The position numbers and the translations under genes were made by a program. A stretch of 64,000 nt of DNA, from assembly GCA_963383645.1 (NCBI GenBank), contig OY726574.1, positions 59,332,394 through 59,396,393 on the forward strand. The letters are read 5' to 3'. Positions 1 to 9,599 of this stretch are shown piece by piece (the first letter of the stretch is position 1; every line of letters starts with the position of its first letter). Below the pieces are notes generated by a model, which saw nothing but the letters and a program-made list of their open reading frames with translations, searched no databases and was not told the DNA's origin. This stretch comes from Muscardinus avellanarius. Its lineage: Eukaryota; Chordata; Mammalia; Rodentia; Gliridae.

Positions 1-570
1 TGTTGGGCCACCTGGGGGATCCTCCCGGAAGTCCCTCCCAGCCTGGTAGCACACAGGAGGGTGTTGAAGCAGGTCAGAGTGGCCCTGGCCACTGGCGCCC
101 TGTGAGCAGCCATCCTGACTCTCCTTCCCAGAACAGGAGTGGAAGGAGCAGGGCAGAGGGTGGTGAGGCTGGAGTGTGGACAGGGCTCAGGTCAGAAGGA
201 CCAGCACAGCTACCTGCCCCCCGGGTGCTCCTCAGTCCACATTTCCATGATCCGCCCAGCCTGTGGATCACTGCAGAAGGCTGTAGGCACCTGGAAAGCG
301 AGACCTCGGAGATGTGCTGTGTTAGCTTCTGCTTTTCGCACTAGCCCTGGACACTTTCAGATCAGTTGCCATTAAAGTTGGCTTCGTAGCTCTTGGCTGT
401 ACATGTGGGCGTCTTCCCACCAATGACATCACTGCCCAGAGGTGACGACCATGCAGTTCTCATGGAGACAGATGCAGAGGCACTGAGCATCACCCGGGAG
501 CCTTTGAACTCCAAAGCCAGGGCCCAGTCTCCAGAGACACAGACAATCAACAGAGACGAGTCGAGTGGAC
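1..570. other. unannotated sequence, no gene seen
   Basis: Moderately GC-rich sequence with short open frames on both strands, but no frame has recognisable protein similarity, flanking splice signals or a repeat signature. I see nothing assignable here. Confidence 0.5.
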
Positions 571-756
571 TGTTCAGAGCATTGTCTACAAGTGATTCTA
601 GTACGTAATTTACCCCACTATAGTCTCAATATCTGTTACCCACATTGACACTGTTGATGGGATTGATCAGAGCATTATGTGTTCATTCTAATATGGAATT
701 CACTCTACTATATTCTAAATACCGGTTACCCACACTGACACTAATTCTTTACTACA
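571..756. repeat. 93-bp tandem duplication, two diverged copies
   Basis: Copy 1 (571-663) and copy 2 (664-756) align end to end. Shared landmarks in order are TCAGAGCATT, GATTCTA/CATTCTA, a CACTATA/TACTATA block, GGTTACCCACA (TGTTACCCACA in copy 1) and TTGACACT/CTGACACT. The copies differ at many positions, so the duplication is old. It is not a recognisable transposon. Confidence 0.7.
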
Positions 757-1478
757 TAAGATTTCTCAATTATGTTTGATGCACAAATTTAGGTTGTTGG
801 ACTCTTATTCTATGTGATTCAGTCGTAGCAGGTTAGGGAGGTAAACACTTTTTCTTCTTAGGCCTTGCATTGTAATAAAATATACAAAAAGGAATAACCT
901 GCATTTTCCAGAAAAATCCAGCTCACTGATCACGGTAACATGGGTGACAACTTCTCATTGGGCCCTATTGAGTGCTGCTGGTGGAGTCCACATATTTCAG
1001 CTTGAGACGAAGCAATGTTGTCCTTTCCCTTCACCCAGCTCTCAGAGGTCAGCCTCACGAGCCAGCTCTTTAAATGTGCTGTTCCTCTTCCTGTGGATTT
1101 CAGCAGCCGCTGTCCCTACCAAAGCCCTAACACATCCAGCGTGAATACTAAGGATGAAGATGTGATCAGATCAGAAAATCACTTCCCCCTAGCCCTATTT
1201 CTGCTAGAATTAAACGACCAAGAATGATGTCGGGCTGTATGAGGTCATCAAGATAAAACTATCGTTATTATAATTAGAAAGGTCTAGAAAATAAGGAGAA
1301 AATTATCTTTCTTGCAAGAATTAATTAAAACCTTGTTAAAGGACTATAATGCAGTGCCTTATGAGAACCTATTAAGTACATAGAATTAATGAATCTATAC
1401 CAGGCAACTGACTAGCTATTAAGCTTTTCTTAAAATATCCCATCAGCTCAAAAAAGGGGAAGTAAAAATATAACTCAA
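757..1478. other. unannotated AT-rich sequence
   Basis: No convincing coding frame, RNA gene or recognised repeat. Several short ORFs end within 70 codons. Confidence 0.5.
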
Positions 1479-1690
1479 GCCGGGTGTTATGTGGTGTACG
1501 CCTATAACATCAGTTATTGGGAGGCTGAGACAGAGGATTGTATGCTCAAGGCCAGCCTCAACAACTTAGTGAAACCCTCAGCTACTCAGTAAGGCCCTAT
1601 TTCAAAATAAATCAATAAATAATAAAAAGTGATTGGGGTATAGCTTGGAGGGTGAATGCCCCTGAGTTCCACCCCTGGTACCAACAGTAA
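1479..1690 (+). mobile_element. B1-dID SINE
   Basis: B1-like head GCCGGGTG..., GGGAGGCTGAGACAGAGGA, junction TTTCAAAATAAATCAATAAA, then dID tail ending CCCCTGGTACC. It is moderately diverged. Confidence 0.85.
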
Positions 1691-2479
1691 TAATAAAGCC
1701 AACCAAACAAACAGACAAACAAAAATCTCAAAATTCTTGACAATGCCATCTATAACTTCTCTGTATAGAGAACCGGTTTAATTGTTGAAGATGGAACAAT
1801 TGAAAGATGTTCTTCGCTGCCAAGAGAATCCTTGGAGCTCAGTAACGGAAGGAACAACTGCTCATTAACGTGTGTAAGAAGGGAAGACCCTCAACCCTTT
1901 CTGGAGATTAACATGCCCCAGGAGACGGCTTTTCCAGAGCCACCAGCTCCTCACCTAAGGCTCTGAGGTCTGTGGGGGCTGGATGCCTCTCCCAGGAGAG
2001 GACCAAGCTGCCTCCTCAGCAGGCGGCTCCTCCGCCCCTCTGCGACCGAGGCCGGCCCATCAGGACAACTCATCTGCCTGATCTTGGGAATTCCCTCAAT
2101 AGATTTTGGCAGGAGGAACCTATCCCTCATTCAATATCTGCTCTGCCCACTTTTGCAATAATCATTGTGTGAAAACTCACAGAAAGTGGGATAAATCCCA
2201 CCCCAGGACTCGAAACAGTACCTTCCCCATCAGTGTTTTGTACATATTCGATTGACAAATGGGAACCAGAGGAAAATCACGCAGGAGGGGATTCTGCTTC
2301 GGAATATATGGACACCTGCTTATTTTCCTTAACCTTCCACCAAAAGTTTCTAAGTCAGTGCTTCTCAGCCAGGTCTACGGGGCCTCAAGAGGGTCCTGGG
2401 GAGACTACATGTCCCCTGAACTGCACACTGGCAGCCTTTGGTAACCTCGGGCTTCAGAGCGCGAGCTTAACCATGGGCT
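1691..2479. other. unannotated sequence between repeats
   Basis: No gene-like signal. Short ORFs near 1972-2172 and 2233-2481 lack splice context and protein similarity that I can recognise. Confidence 0.45.
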
Positions 2480-2752
2480 GAAAATACTCAGAAAAACAGC
2501 GCGTCTGGACTGACCGTGTACTAACTGATCATGTACCGCTCTTCTTGTCATGATTCCCCAAACAAATACAGTATAGCAATTATTTATGTAACATATCCAT
2601 TGTATCAGCTATCCTAAGTAATGTAGCAATGAGTTAAAGTACACAGGAGGACAAGTATAGAACATACACAAACACTCCCAGTTCACATAGGAGACTTGAG
2701 CATCTGTGGGTTGTTGGTACCTGAGAGGGTCCTGGAACCAAGGACCCATGGT
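2480..2752 (+). mobile_element. Tigger-type (TcMar) DNA transposon remnant
   Basis: The order of motifs matches the nonautonomous Tigger/MER class: CTTCTTGTCATGATTCCCC, ACAGTATAGCAATTATTTA, then GACTTGAGCATCTGTGGG and GGGTCCTGGAACCAAGGACC. The right-terminal stem is only partly kept. Subfamily not assigned. Confidence 0.65.
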
Positions 2753-2884
2753 TATTACATAAATTTAATACATATGACTGTACACGTTAAATAGTTATAT
2801 AGGGACAGCTAGATATATTTAATGTGTATTTTAGCATGACAGGCTCCTCTCTTCCCACCCCTCCTTACTCTCTGAAGAATCTTT

Positions 2885-2976
2885 TCTTTTTTTTCTTCAG
2901 TATTGGAGATCCAACCTAGAGCCTAGTACTCATCAGACTGACATTTTACCACAGAGCTCTATTCTCAACCTCCTGG
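2885..2976 (-). mobile_element. ID/dID-like SINE fragment, degraded
   Basis: Reading on the minus strand there is a weak tRNA-like head, ACCACAGAGCTC on the plus strand, and the tail complement TATTGGAGATCCAACC. It is heavily diverged and lacks the B1 half. Confidence 0.4.
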
Positions 2977-3194
2977 AGAATCTTAACAACTCTTTCTACA
3001 GTTGTAAGGTAACTGCAATCCAAACACAACTCAAGAATTGCTGCTCTAAATATATTTTATATAAACAGTGGGGGTAAGGGCTTTACTGGATGGTTAAACA
3101 GTGGAACCCCCCAGGGCTGTCTCCAAGAACAATAGTCTGTTCTGATTGATCCAGATAACCATGTACCAGAAGACTAGACTGAACCCCAAGACTT

Positions 3195-3235
3195 CTTAGA
3201 ATCTTAGATCACTGAAGCTAGAAGGGGCCTGGATC
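3195..3235 (+). mobile_element. left part of an ancient MIR-like SINE (split)
   Basis: AGAATCTTAGATCACTGAAG and AGAAGGGGCCT resemble the 5' portion of an ancient mammalian SINE. The remainder resumes at 3649 after a MER5-type insertion. Confidence 0.45.
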
Positions 3236-3254
3236 CAGCAGCTCTCAAACTGTA

Positions 3255-3455
3255 GCCAGTCTGGTAGCACAGGCTTGTAATCCCAGTACTTGGGAGGCTG
3301 AGACAGGAGGATCACAGGTTTGCAGCCAGCCTCAGCAACTTAGTGAGGCCCTCCACAACATACTGAGCCCCTGCTTCAAAATAAAAATAAAATAAAAATA
3401 GGACTGGGGATGTAGCTCAGTGGGAAAATGCTCCTAGGTTCAATGTTCAATCTTC

Positions 3456-3460
<5 letters not shown>
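3255..3460 (+). mobile_element. B1-dID SINE inside the MER5A element
   Basis: Complete dimer with junction CTTCAAAATAAAAATAAAA and a dID half GGACTGGGGATGTAGCTCAG. Its 3' tail has become a (CA)n microsatellite. Confidence 0.85.

Positions 3461-3502
<42 letters not shown>
3460..3502. repeat. (CA)n microsatellite
   Basis: Perfect CA run of about 21 units that forms the tail of the SINE just upstream. Confidence 0.95.
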
Positions 3503-3506
<4 letters not shown>

Positions 3507-3648
3507 GCCAGAGCATCCATAGAATCTTCTGGAAGGCATGGCAGAACACTGCTGGGTCCCACCCCTATAGTTTATGCTACAGTAGGTCTTTATTTCTAAC
3601 AAGTTCCAGGTGATACTGATGTCCTGGCCCCTACTTTGAGAATCACTG

Positions 3649-3750
3649 ATCTAGTCTCATTTCTTATATTACAAATAAGCAGACGGAGAACTTCAGTAGG
3701 TAGGTGTGACCTACCCGAACTCTTTCTTTAACACAGCTACATATGAGAAC
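3649..3750 (+). mobile_element. right part of the split MIR-like SINE
   Basis: ATCTAGTCTCATTTCTTATA, CAAATAAGCAGACGGAGAAC and the spaced motif ACACAGCTAC follow the MIR core order. This continues the fragment at 3195-3235. Confidence 0.55.
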
Positions 3751-3771
3751 TGGGGTCTCACCACACTCTGA

Positions 3772-3861
3772 GCAGCAGGGCCCCTTAGTCAGGTCACCCG
3801 TGAATTTCTGAAACTTGCAGCAGGGCCCCTTAGTCAGGTCACCCGTGAATTTCTGGAACTT
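3772..3861. repeat. 45-bp perfect-length tandem duplication
   Basis: Unit starting GCAGCAGGGCCCCTTAG occurs at 3772-3816 and 3817-3861 with one substitution (TTCTGAAA to TTCTGGAA). The near-identity implies a recent local duplication. Confidence 0.95.
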
Positions 3862-4453
3862 GCAGATGTCAAAAATGTGTCTCGGCCAGAGGTACTCAAA
3901 CCTACTGGCAATGCTAGTTTCACCTAATACCACTAAGGATATATATATCGAGGAATCCCATATCCCCGCTCATCCCAGACAAAAAGTTTGGTGAGAGTTT
4001 CTGGTTTCTTTTGTCCCTCCTGGTTCTATGATAAATCTGTGTGGCAGTTTTATTGCTGGGGCTAAAATGTTCTTTTAAGATAAAAAACATTATGTCATCC
4101 TCTGGCAGTGTGATAATGAAATCCTTTTTCTGGGGATCACTTGCATAGTGTTTTAATAAGAAGGTATTTTCCCACCAACTTTTCAAATATATTTTTACAG
4201 CTGTTTGTGAAGAGTATCTTTTCCAGCATCTTGAAGTCGCCTCCCCAACCCTCCCCATCCCTAAGCCTAGTCCACAAGATTTGGCTTAAACCAAATTGTT
4301 TACACTCACGCTCTGCCCCGTGACAGGCTCTGGGGCCGTGGTTTTGGTCTGCTATTGCTTCCTGACCTCCTGCCAGGACCATCAGGTCCTCCCAAGACCC
4401 CTCTGCTGTTTGTTTCGCTTTGGGGAATCACCTTATTTTGGACCTGTCTCAAA
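3862..4453. other. unannotated sequence
   Basis: Short minus-strand open frames (3664-3933, 3920-4258) run through the 45-bp duplication but show no domain or splice context. I see no gene. Confidence 0.45.
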
Positions 4454-4464
4454 ACCTCAAAACT

Positions 4465-4677
4465 CGCTGGGCGTGGTGGCGCACGCTTGTAATCCCCGCG
4501 CTTGGGAGGCAGAGACAGGAGGATCGCGCAGGTTCGAAGCCAGCCGTGCGCGCTGGTTTAGGAGACCCTGTTTCCAAAATGAAAAATGTAAAAAATAGGT
4601 CTGGGAGTGTAGCCCGGAGGTAGAAGGGCTTCCAGGAACCCCAGTACCACCAAAAAAAAAAAAAAAAAAAAAAAAAA
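4465..4677 (+). mobile_element. B1-dID SINE (CGCGCTTGGGAGG subfamily), first of a tandem pair
   Basis: This variant has CCCGCGCTTGGGAGGC and a dID half with GGTCTGGGAGTGTAGCCC and AGGGCTTCCAGGAACC, ending in A(26). It is flanked by ACCTCAAAACT direct repeats at 4454-4464 and 4677-4687. Confidence 0.95.
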
Positions 4678-4687
4678 CCTCAAAACT

Positions 4688-4901
4688 TGCCGGGCGTGGT
4701 GGTGCACGCTTGTAATCCCAGCATTCGGGAGGCTGAGACAGGAGAATCATGGTTCGTGCACAGCCTCAGCTACCTAGTGAGGCCCTTTGCAACTCAGTGA
4801 GACCCTGTTTCAAAATAAAGAATAAAAAAATAGGGTTGGGGGTGTAGCTCGGAGGTAGAAGGCCCCTGGGTTCCATCACCCAGTACCACAAAAAAGAAAA
4901 A
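4688..4901 (+). mobile_element. B1-dID SINE (GCATTCGGGAGG subfamily), second of a tandem pair
   Basis: Complete dimer directly abutting the previous copy, followed at 4905-4914 by ACTCAAAACT, a third copy of the target-site repeat. Its sequence type differs from its neighbour, so the pair is two independent insertions rather than a duplication. Confidence 0.95.
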
Positions 4902-4914
4902 ACAACTCAAAACT

Positions 4915-5680
4915 TTCCACGTCAGAATGCTCCTCCCCGTCTCCTTGTACAGGACCTGGATTCCAGGCCCTCCCCTGAGAGTGGCCTCCAGGTCCTGCCT
5001 CATCCTGACAACCTTCCTTCAATGTCAAACTCTTGGTGGTATAAAGTGAACGAGTGCTGGGGGGCTAAAGCTCCACTCAGCATTGGGGCAGTGAGCCATG
5101 GGAGACCCTGTGCAACGCCTTCCCAGCACTTGGGATTTTTTTTTATGCATATATATATTTTTGGGAACCTCATGGTATTTATTATTTTAGGAAAATCCCA
5201 TGGTATCTTTTACTTTAGGGGAAAACAAATCACAATTGTTCATTATGTGTTAAGCAATGAGGTTCACGTGCCAATTTCAATGACCATACCCTATAGAATT
5301 CATCTGTGTTTTACTGTGTTCTAAGAATAATCCCCATAACTGGTTTCCTGAATGGAGTGCACTTAGAAAGTAGGAAAGGTGCACAAGCCCACAGATTAAC
5401 CTTATTCTGGAGAGCAAGGTGGAAGAGTAATGGAATGGACCATAGGCCTCAGGTGAGGCCGGCCTTGCAGCTACTAGCAACGTCTTCCTAGACACCGCGG
5501 CCTGCGTGTGCCTTCAGTCTCTGGGCTGGGAAACGGAGTCTGTGCCAGCCCAGGTCGGTGAGATGCGCAGGACGGTCCTCGCCAGCGTCACACTGGCATC
5601 ATGACAATTTGCTCAGCATCTTTTCTGTGTGTGAGGGCCTGTCGGCACATTGTTTCTAGTTTCTGTATCAGTTCTGCCAA
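4915..5680. other. unannotated sequence
   Basis: No gene, RNA or recognised repeat. Two opposed ORFs at 5277-5495 overlap on both strands and look like chance. Confidence 0.45.
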
Positions 5681-5914
5681 GGGTTAAGTAACTTCTTTTG
5701 TGTGTGTGTGTGTGTGGTGGTACTGGGGTTCCTGGAAGCCCTTCTACCTCCGGGCTGCACTCCCAGACCTATTTTTACATTTTTATTTGGAAACAGGGTC
5801 TCCTAAGCCAGCGCGCACGGCTGGCTTCGAACCTGCACGATCCTCCTGTCTCTGCCTCCCAAGCGCGAGGATTACGAGCATGCGCCACCACGCCCGGCGG
5901 GTTAAGTAACTTCT
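5681..5914 (-). mobile_element. B1-dID SINE with intact target-site duplication and TG tail
   Basis: GGGTTAAGTAACTTCT at 5681-5696 and again at 5899-5914 flanks the element. The body is 5717-5898 on the minus strand, and its A tail appears as (TG)n at 5698-5716. The perfect 16-bp duplication suggests a young insertion. Confidence 0.97.
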
Positions 5915-6085
5915 ACAGCTTTACAGTAAATAAAAGAACAGAGGTTTGGAACTAGGCCTCATCTTACTTAGACCAGCAGTTCTCAAAGTGAGGCCCAGGA
6001 ACCCCTGACAATTCTTTGAAACTCTCTTGTGAATCTCCAACATTAAAGAATAATCTAAAAAAATCTAAGTATGGTTCTCCTCCTA

Positions 6086-6240
6086 GCCGATGTGGCGGTA
6101 CACACCCTTAATCCCAGTACCAGGAAGGCTGAGATGGGACAAATGTAAATTCAAAATTGTCACTGTGCGGAAATTTAGGAAGATCACATTTCAAACTAAG
6201 AAGGAAAATGGGGCTGGGGATGTAGCTCAGAGGTAGAACA
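6086..6240 (+). mobile_element. degenerate B1-dID SINE inside the hAT element
   Basis: CTTAATCCCAGTACC...GAAGGCTGAGAT, then GGGCTGGGGATGTAGCTCAG. The dID 3' end is replaced by simple repeats. Confidence 0.7.
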
Positions 6241-6310
6241 GAGAGGGAGGGAGGGAGGGAGGGAGGGAGGGAGGGGGGGAGAGAGAGAGAGAGAGAGAGA
6301 GGACAGACAG

Positions 6311-6363
<53 letters not shown>
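6241..6363. repeat. compound (GGGA)n-(GA)n-(CA)n microsatellite
   Basis: Three motifs in series: GGGA to about 6276, GA to about 6302, and CA 6313-6362. They sit exactly where the SINE tail should be. Confidence 0.95.
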
Positions 6364-6365
<2 letters not shown>

Positions 6366-6901
6366 GAAATAGAGAGAGAGACTCCTCCCTGTTCCAATGA
6401 CATTTCCACCTGCAGGTAAATTTGCTTACATATTTCCAAATCACGTTAGTGAATGCAGGAACAGATGAGAAACGACTTGTCTTCTATTACATCAGACATT
6501 AAGATTTGAAAAAATACAAAAATATATAGAAATAATGCTCCTTTATCCCCTAAAATGTCTCGTCTTAAAAAATAGTTATTATACAAAAATATGCCTTGTA
6601 TATTAGTGTGTAACTAGTTTACTAATGTGGTTTTTAAACAGATTGATAGCTACTTAAGATATTATGAGTTTTCATTGCTCAGCCGAGTTGCAGGCAGAGG
6701 CTACTTAATCAAAAGATCTTCGTGGGTCCTCAATAACCTTTAGGAGTACAAAGGGTACCAACCTCCAAAAGTTTGTAAAATACTGTGCTCGATGACATAG
6801 TACTGGTAATCAGTATTCAGTAATAGTCATTTGATTTATTACAGTAACTTCATTCCAAAAGGAAGGTTCGCACTGCTAGAGGAGAGGTTAAAAAAGACTT
6901 G

Positions 6902-7095
6902 TTGGGTATGGTGATACACGCTTATAATCTTGGGAGGCTGACACAGGAGGATCACAGGGTTGAGGCCAGCCTCAGCAACTTAGCATGACCTTGTTTCAAA
7001 ATAAATAAACAAATAAATGAGTAAGTAAAAAGGACTCGGGGTATGACTCAGACGTAGAATGCCCTTAAATTCAATCTCAGGTACTTCCCTCCAAA
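6902..7095 (+). mobile_element. B1-dID SINE, diverged
   Basis: CTTGGGAGGCTGACACAGGA, junction TTTCAAAATAAATAAACAAA, and a degraded dID half with GTAGAATGCCCTT. Confidence 0.8.
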
Positions 7096-7419
7096 AAAGA
7101 AAAACAAAAGAAAAAATAAGACTCCTTACTTCTAGAGATATGAAATACTACTTTTTCCATTATTCATAACCTTAGCCACGAACTTAAAACATGAAGGAAC
7201 ATACAACCCTAAATAGATGCACTGTGTCCGGTCTCTTTAGAGACACTGCAAGTTGTCTGAGGACAGGGAGAGCCTCAACTCTCTTGTCATCTGGCATGTT
7301 CTGGCTCTGGGTCAGCCGGTGAAGGAAAGAGACACACAAGTTACTCCGGAGCCACCAACGCTTTGGAGACGCGCAGAGCCGAGAGTGATCCCCGAAACGG
7401 CCGAGATACGTTACGGGAT

Positions 7420-7512
7420 TCCTCTGGCCTCAGCTTCCTACTCTGCCAATCTGGGAGCCCAAGGTCCCTTAATTCACGAAGCACGAGGAGGATTAAACGC
7501 ACCTTGTATGTG
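7420..7512 (-). mobile_element. MIR remnant
   Basis: CTCTGGCCTCAGCTTCCTAC and GAGGATTAAACGCACC correspond to the antisense MIR core and 3' part. Confidence 0.5.
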
Positions 7513-7560
7513 CAGTCCTACAGTGGACTCAAGTATACTGCTCCACCAGCCAGTGTGAGG

Positions 7561-7716
7561 GCCGACAGCGTGTCCGGGATCCAGATGCCGACAGCGTGCC
7601 CGGGATCCAGATGCCGACAGTGTGCCCGGGATCCAGATGCCGACAGTGTGCCCGGGATCCAGATGCCGACAGTGTGCCCGGGATCCAGATGCCGACAGTG
7701 TGCCCGGGATCCAGAT
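7561..7716. repeat. 26-bp minisatellite, six copies
   Basis: Six consecutive units of GCCGACAGTGTGCCCGGGAT+CCAGAT. Units 1 and 2 carry GACAGCG, unit 1 also has TGTCCGG, and units 3-6 are identical. Each unit holds CCCGGG and GGATCC palindromes and one CpG at GCCGAC. The 26-bp period is not a multiple of three. Confidence 0.97.
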
Positions 7717-8070
7717 GCTCCCCCGAGGGAGCTTCTCAGCTCTCGGCACCCACTGGCTGTGACGGGGTCACCAAGGAAGGGGACCTTATCCTCAGTCTAT
7801 CTAGTCCTTTAAGGACACACAGCCAGGCACCCGCATAACAACACTAGGTCAATGACGGGCCACCTGTATGCAGAGCCCCGCAGACTACATCACCTAGCGA
7901 CCTCGTGGCCACCTTAGTTTGTGTAGGTCCACCCTGCAGTGTTCACACAAAGATGAAATCATCTAACGACAAAGTTCTCAGAACCGGCCCCTGCCATGAG
8001 GTGACACACAACTGTATTTATATTCTCTTCTTGGAACTCAGTGACTATAGCAATGAGCACCGGAAATTTC

Positions 8071-8143
8071 TCCCTCTCCTCTCCTCTCCTCTCCTCTCCT
8101 CTCCTCTCCTCTCCTCTCCTCTCCTCTCCTCTCCTCTCCTTCC

Positions 8144-8199
<56 letters not shown>
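8071..8199. repeat. (CTCCT)n-(CT)n microsatellite
   Basis: Pentanucleotide CTCCT array (8071-8140) followed by CT (about 8150-8198). It is the expanded tail of the minus-strand SINE next to it, and the same pentamer on the other strand as the large array at 38.84 kb. Confidence 0.95.
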
Positions 8200-8200
<1 letters not shown>

Positions 8201-8204
8201 GTGG

Positions 8205-8377
8205 TTGGTGGTACTGGGGTTCCTGGAAACCCTTCTACGTCCGGGCTATACTCCCAGACCTATTTTATATTTTTTTTATTTGGAAACAGGGTCTCTTAAG
8301 CCAGAGAGGCTGGCTTTGAACCTGCTCAACCCTCCTCCCGTCTCTGCCTACCAAGGGCGATTACACCATGTCCGGCT
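8205..8377 (-). mobile_element. B1-dID SINE
   Basis: GGTACTGGGGTTCCTGGAAA to TGTCCGGCT. The direct repeats AGCACCGGAAATTT (8056-8069) and AGCACCCGAAATTT (8378-8391) enclose both the element and its microsatellite tail. Confidence 0.93.
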
Positions 8378-8420
8378 AGCACCCGAAATTTTCATCTATG
8401 AAAAAATATGAAGAAATGGA

Positions 8421-8628
8421 GCTGGGTGTGGTGGCACATGCTTATAAGCCTAGTACTTGGGAGGCTGAGACAGGAGGGTCACAGGTTCCCCGCCAGCCTT
8501 AGCTACTTAGTGAGGTGTCCGCTGCAGCTTAGTGAGACCTTGCTTCAAAATAAAAAAATAAAATAAAAGAGGGCTGGGGGAATAGCTTGAAGGTACAATG
8601 TCCCTGGGTTTCACCCACAGTACCGCAA
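8421..8628 (+). mobile_element. B1-dID SINE
   Basis: GCTGGGTGTGGTGGCACATG through GTACCGC, with junction CTTCAAAATAAAAAAATAAA. Its tail leads into a GGA array. Confidence 0.9.
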
Positions 8629-8633
8629 AGAAG

Positions 8634-8688
8634 AAGGAGGAGGAGGAGGAGGAGGAGGAGGAGGAGGAGGAGGAGGAGGAGGAGGAGA
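8634..8688. repeat. (GGA)n microsatellite
   Basis: About 18 GGA units. The polyglutamate and polyserine frames across it are artefacts. Confidence 0.95.
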
Positions 8689-8699
8689 AAGAGAAATGG

Positions 8700-8900
8700 A
8701 TCTGGGCATGGTGGCCCATGCTTCTAATTCCAGTACTTGGGAGGCTGAGACAGGAGGATCACAGGTTCCTGGCCAGCCTCAGCTAATTAGTGAGACTCTA
8801 TGTAAATTAATGAAACTCTGTTTCAAAATAAAGAATAAAGAATAGGACTGGGGATATCATTCAGAGGTTGAATGCTCCTGAGTTCAATCCCCAGTACTTC
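8700..8900 (+). mobile_element. B1-dID SINE
   Basis: TCTGGGCATGGTGGCCCATG, TTCAAAATAAAGAATAAAG, and dID tail CAATCCCCAGTACTTC. Confidence 0.9.
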
Positions 8901-8929
8901 AAAACAAACAAATAACCAACAACACAAAT

Positions 8930-9312
8930 ATATATATATTGTGTGTATAGAGATGTATATAGAGATGTATATATAGAGAGATGTATATAGAGATGTATAT
9001 AGAGATGTATATAGAGATGTGTATATATATATGTATATATAGATGTATATAGAGATGTATATATAGATGTATATAGAGATGTATATATATATAGATGTAT
9101 ATAGAGATGTATATATAGAGATGTATATATAGATGCATATATAGAGAGATGTATATATATACATATATATATCTATATATAGAGAGATGTATATAGAGAT
9201 GTATATATATAGATGTGTATATATATGATATAGAGATGTATATATATATAGATGTATATATATAGAGAGAGATGTATATAGAGATGTATATAGAGATGTG
9301 TATATATATATG
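8930..9312. repeat. AT-rich minisatellite, 12-bp unit (ATGTATATAGAG)n
   Basis: About 380 bp of imperfect repeats built from ATGTATATAGAG with TA-step length variation. It is a palindrome-rich stretch likely to extrude secondary structure. The Tyr/Ile/Ser-rich frames through it are not genes. Confidence 0.95.
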
Positions 9313-9346
9313 AAAAAATAAAATACCATCCTCCAATAATATTTTA

Positions 9347-9402
9347 TTTTTCCTTCCTTCCTTCCTTCCTTCCTTCCTTCCTTCCTTCCTTCCTTCTTTC
9401 CT
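9347..9402. repeat. (TTCC)n microsatellite
   Basis: About 11 TTCC units, then TTCTTTCC. It is the tail side of the minus-strand SINE that follows. Confidence 0.95.
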
Positions 9403-9411
9403 TCTTGTGTG

Positions 9412-9594
9412 TATATGGTGCTGGGGATTGAACCCAGTGGCATTCAGCCTCTGAGCTATACCCTCAGCCCTATTTTAGTTTTTATTTGTAAACAGGGACT
9501 CACTAAATTGCTGAGGCTGGTTTCGAATCTGCCATCCTCCTGTGTCAGCCTCCCAAGTCCTAGGATTACAAGCACGTACCACCCCGCCCAGCTC
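9412..9594 (-). mobile_element. B1-dID SINE
   Basis: TATGGTGCTGGGGATTGAAC through CACCCCGCCCAGC. The dID half retains the GGCATTCAGCCTCTGAGCTA region. Confidence 0.9.
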
Positions 9595-9599
9595 CTTCA

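Larger units (their letters stand above)
3236..3648 (+). mobile_element. MER5A-type hAT DNA transposon, interrupted
   Basis: It starts at CAGCAGCTCTCAAACTGTA and ends at CTTTGAGAATCACTG, the degenerate inverted termini of MER5-class nonautonomous hAT elements. Internal landmarks CTGCTGGGTCCCACCCC, ACAGTAGGTC and TTCTAACAAGTTCCAGGTGA are in family order. A SINE with a CA tail is inserted after position 3254. Confidence 0.75.
5974..6785 (+). mobile_element. hAT-type nonautonomous DNA transposon, interrupted
   Basis: Left terminus CAGCAGTTCTCAAAGTGAGG and right terminus AAAAGTTTGTAAAATACTG are hAT/MER-like inverted ends. Internal matches are GCAGGAACAGATGAGAA, CTTCTATTACATCAGACATT and GTCCTCAATAACCTTTAGG. 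A SINE and its expanded tail (6086-6363) split it. The same family recurs at 22901-23867. Confidence 0.65.

Noticed and set aside
7561..7716. CRISPR-like array
   Set aside because: The units are contiguous with no spacers, and the genome is mammalian.
7363..7812. 149-codon frame with a repeated Cys/Arg/Asp-rich motif
   Set aside because: The periodicity comes from the 26-bp minisatellite, which is open in all frames; unit length is not a multiple of three.
8823..9443. 206-codon minus-strand frame rich in Tyr, Ile and Ser
   Set aside because: It is the translation of the AT-rich 12-bp minisatellite and flanking SINE sequence.
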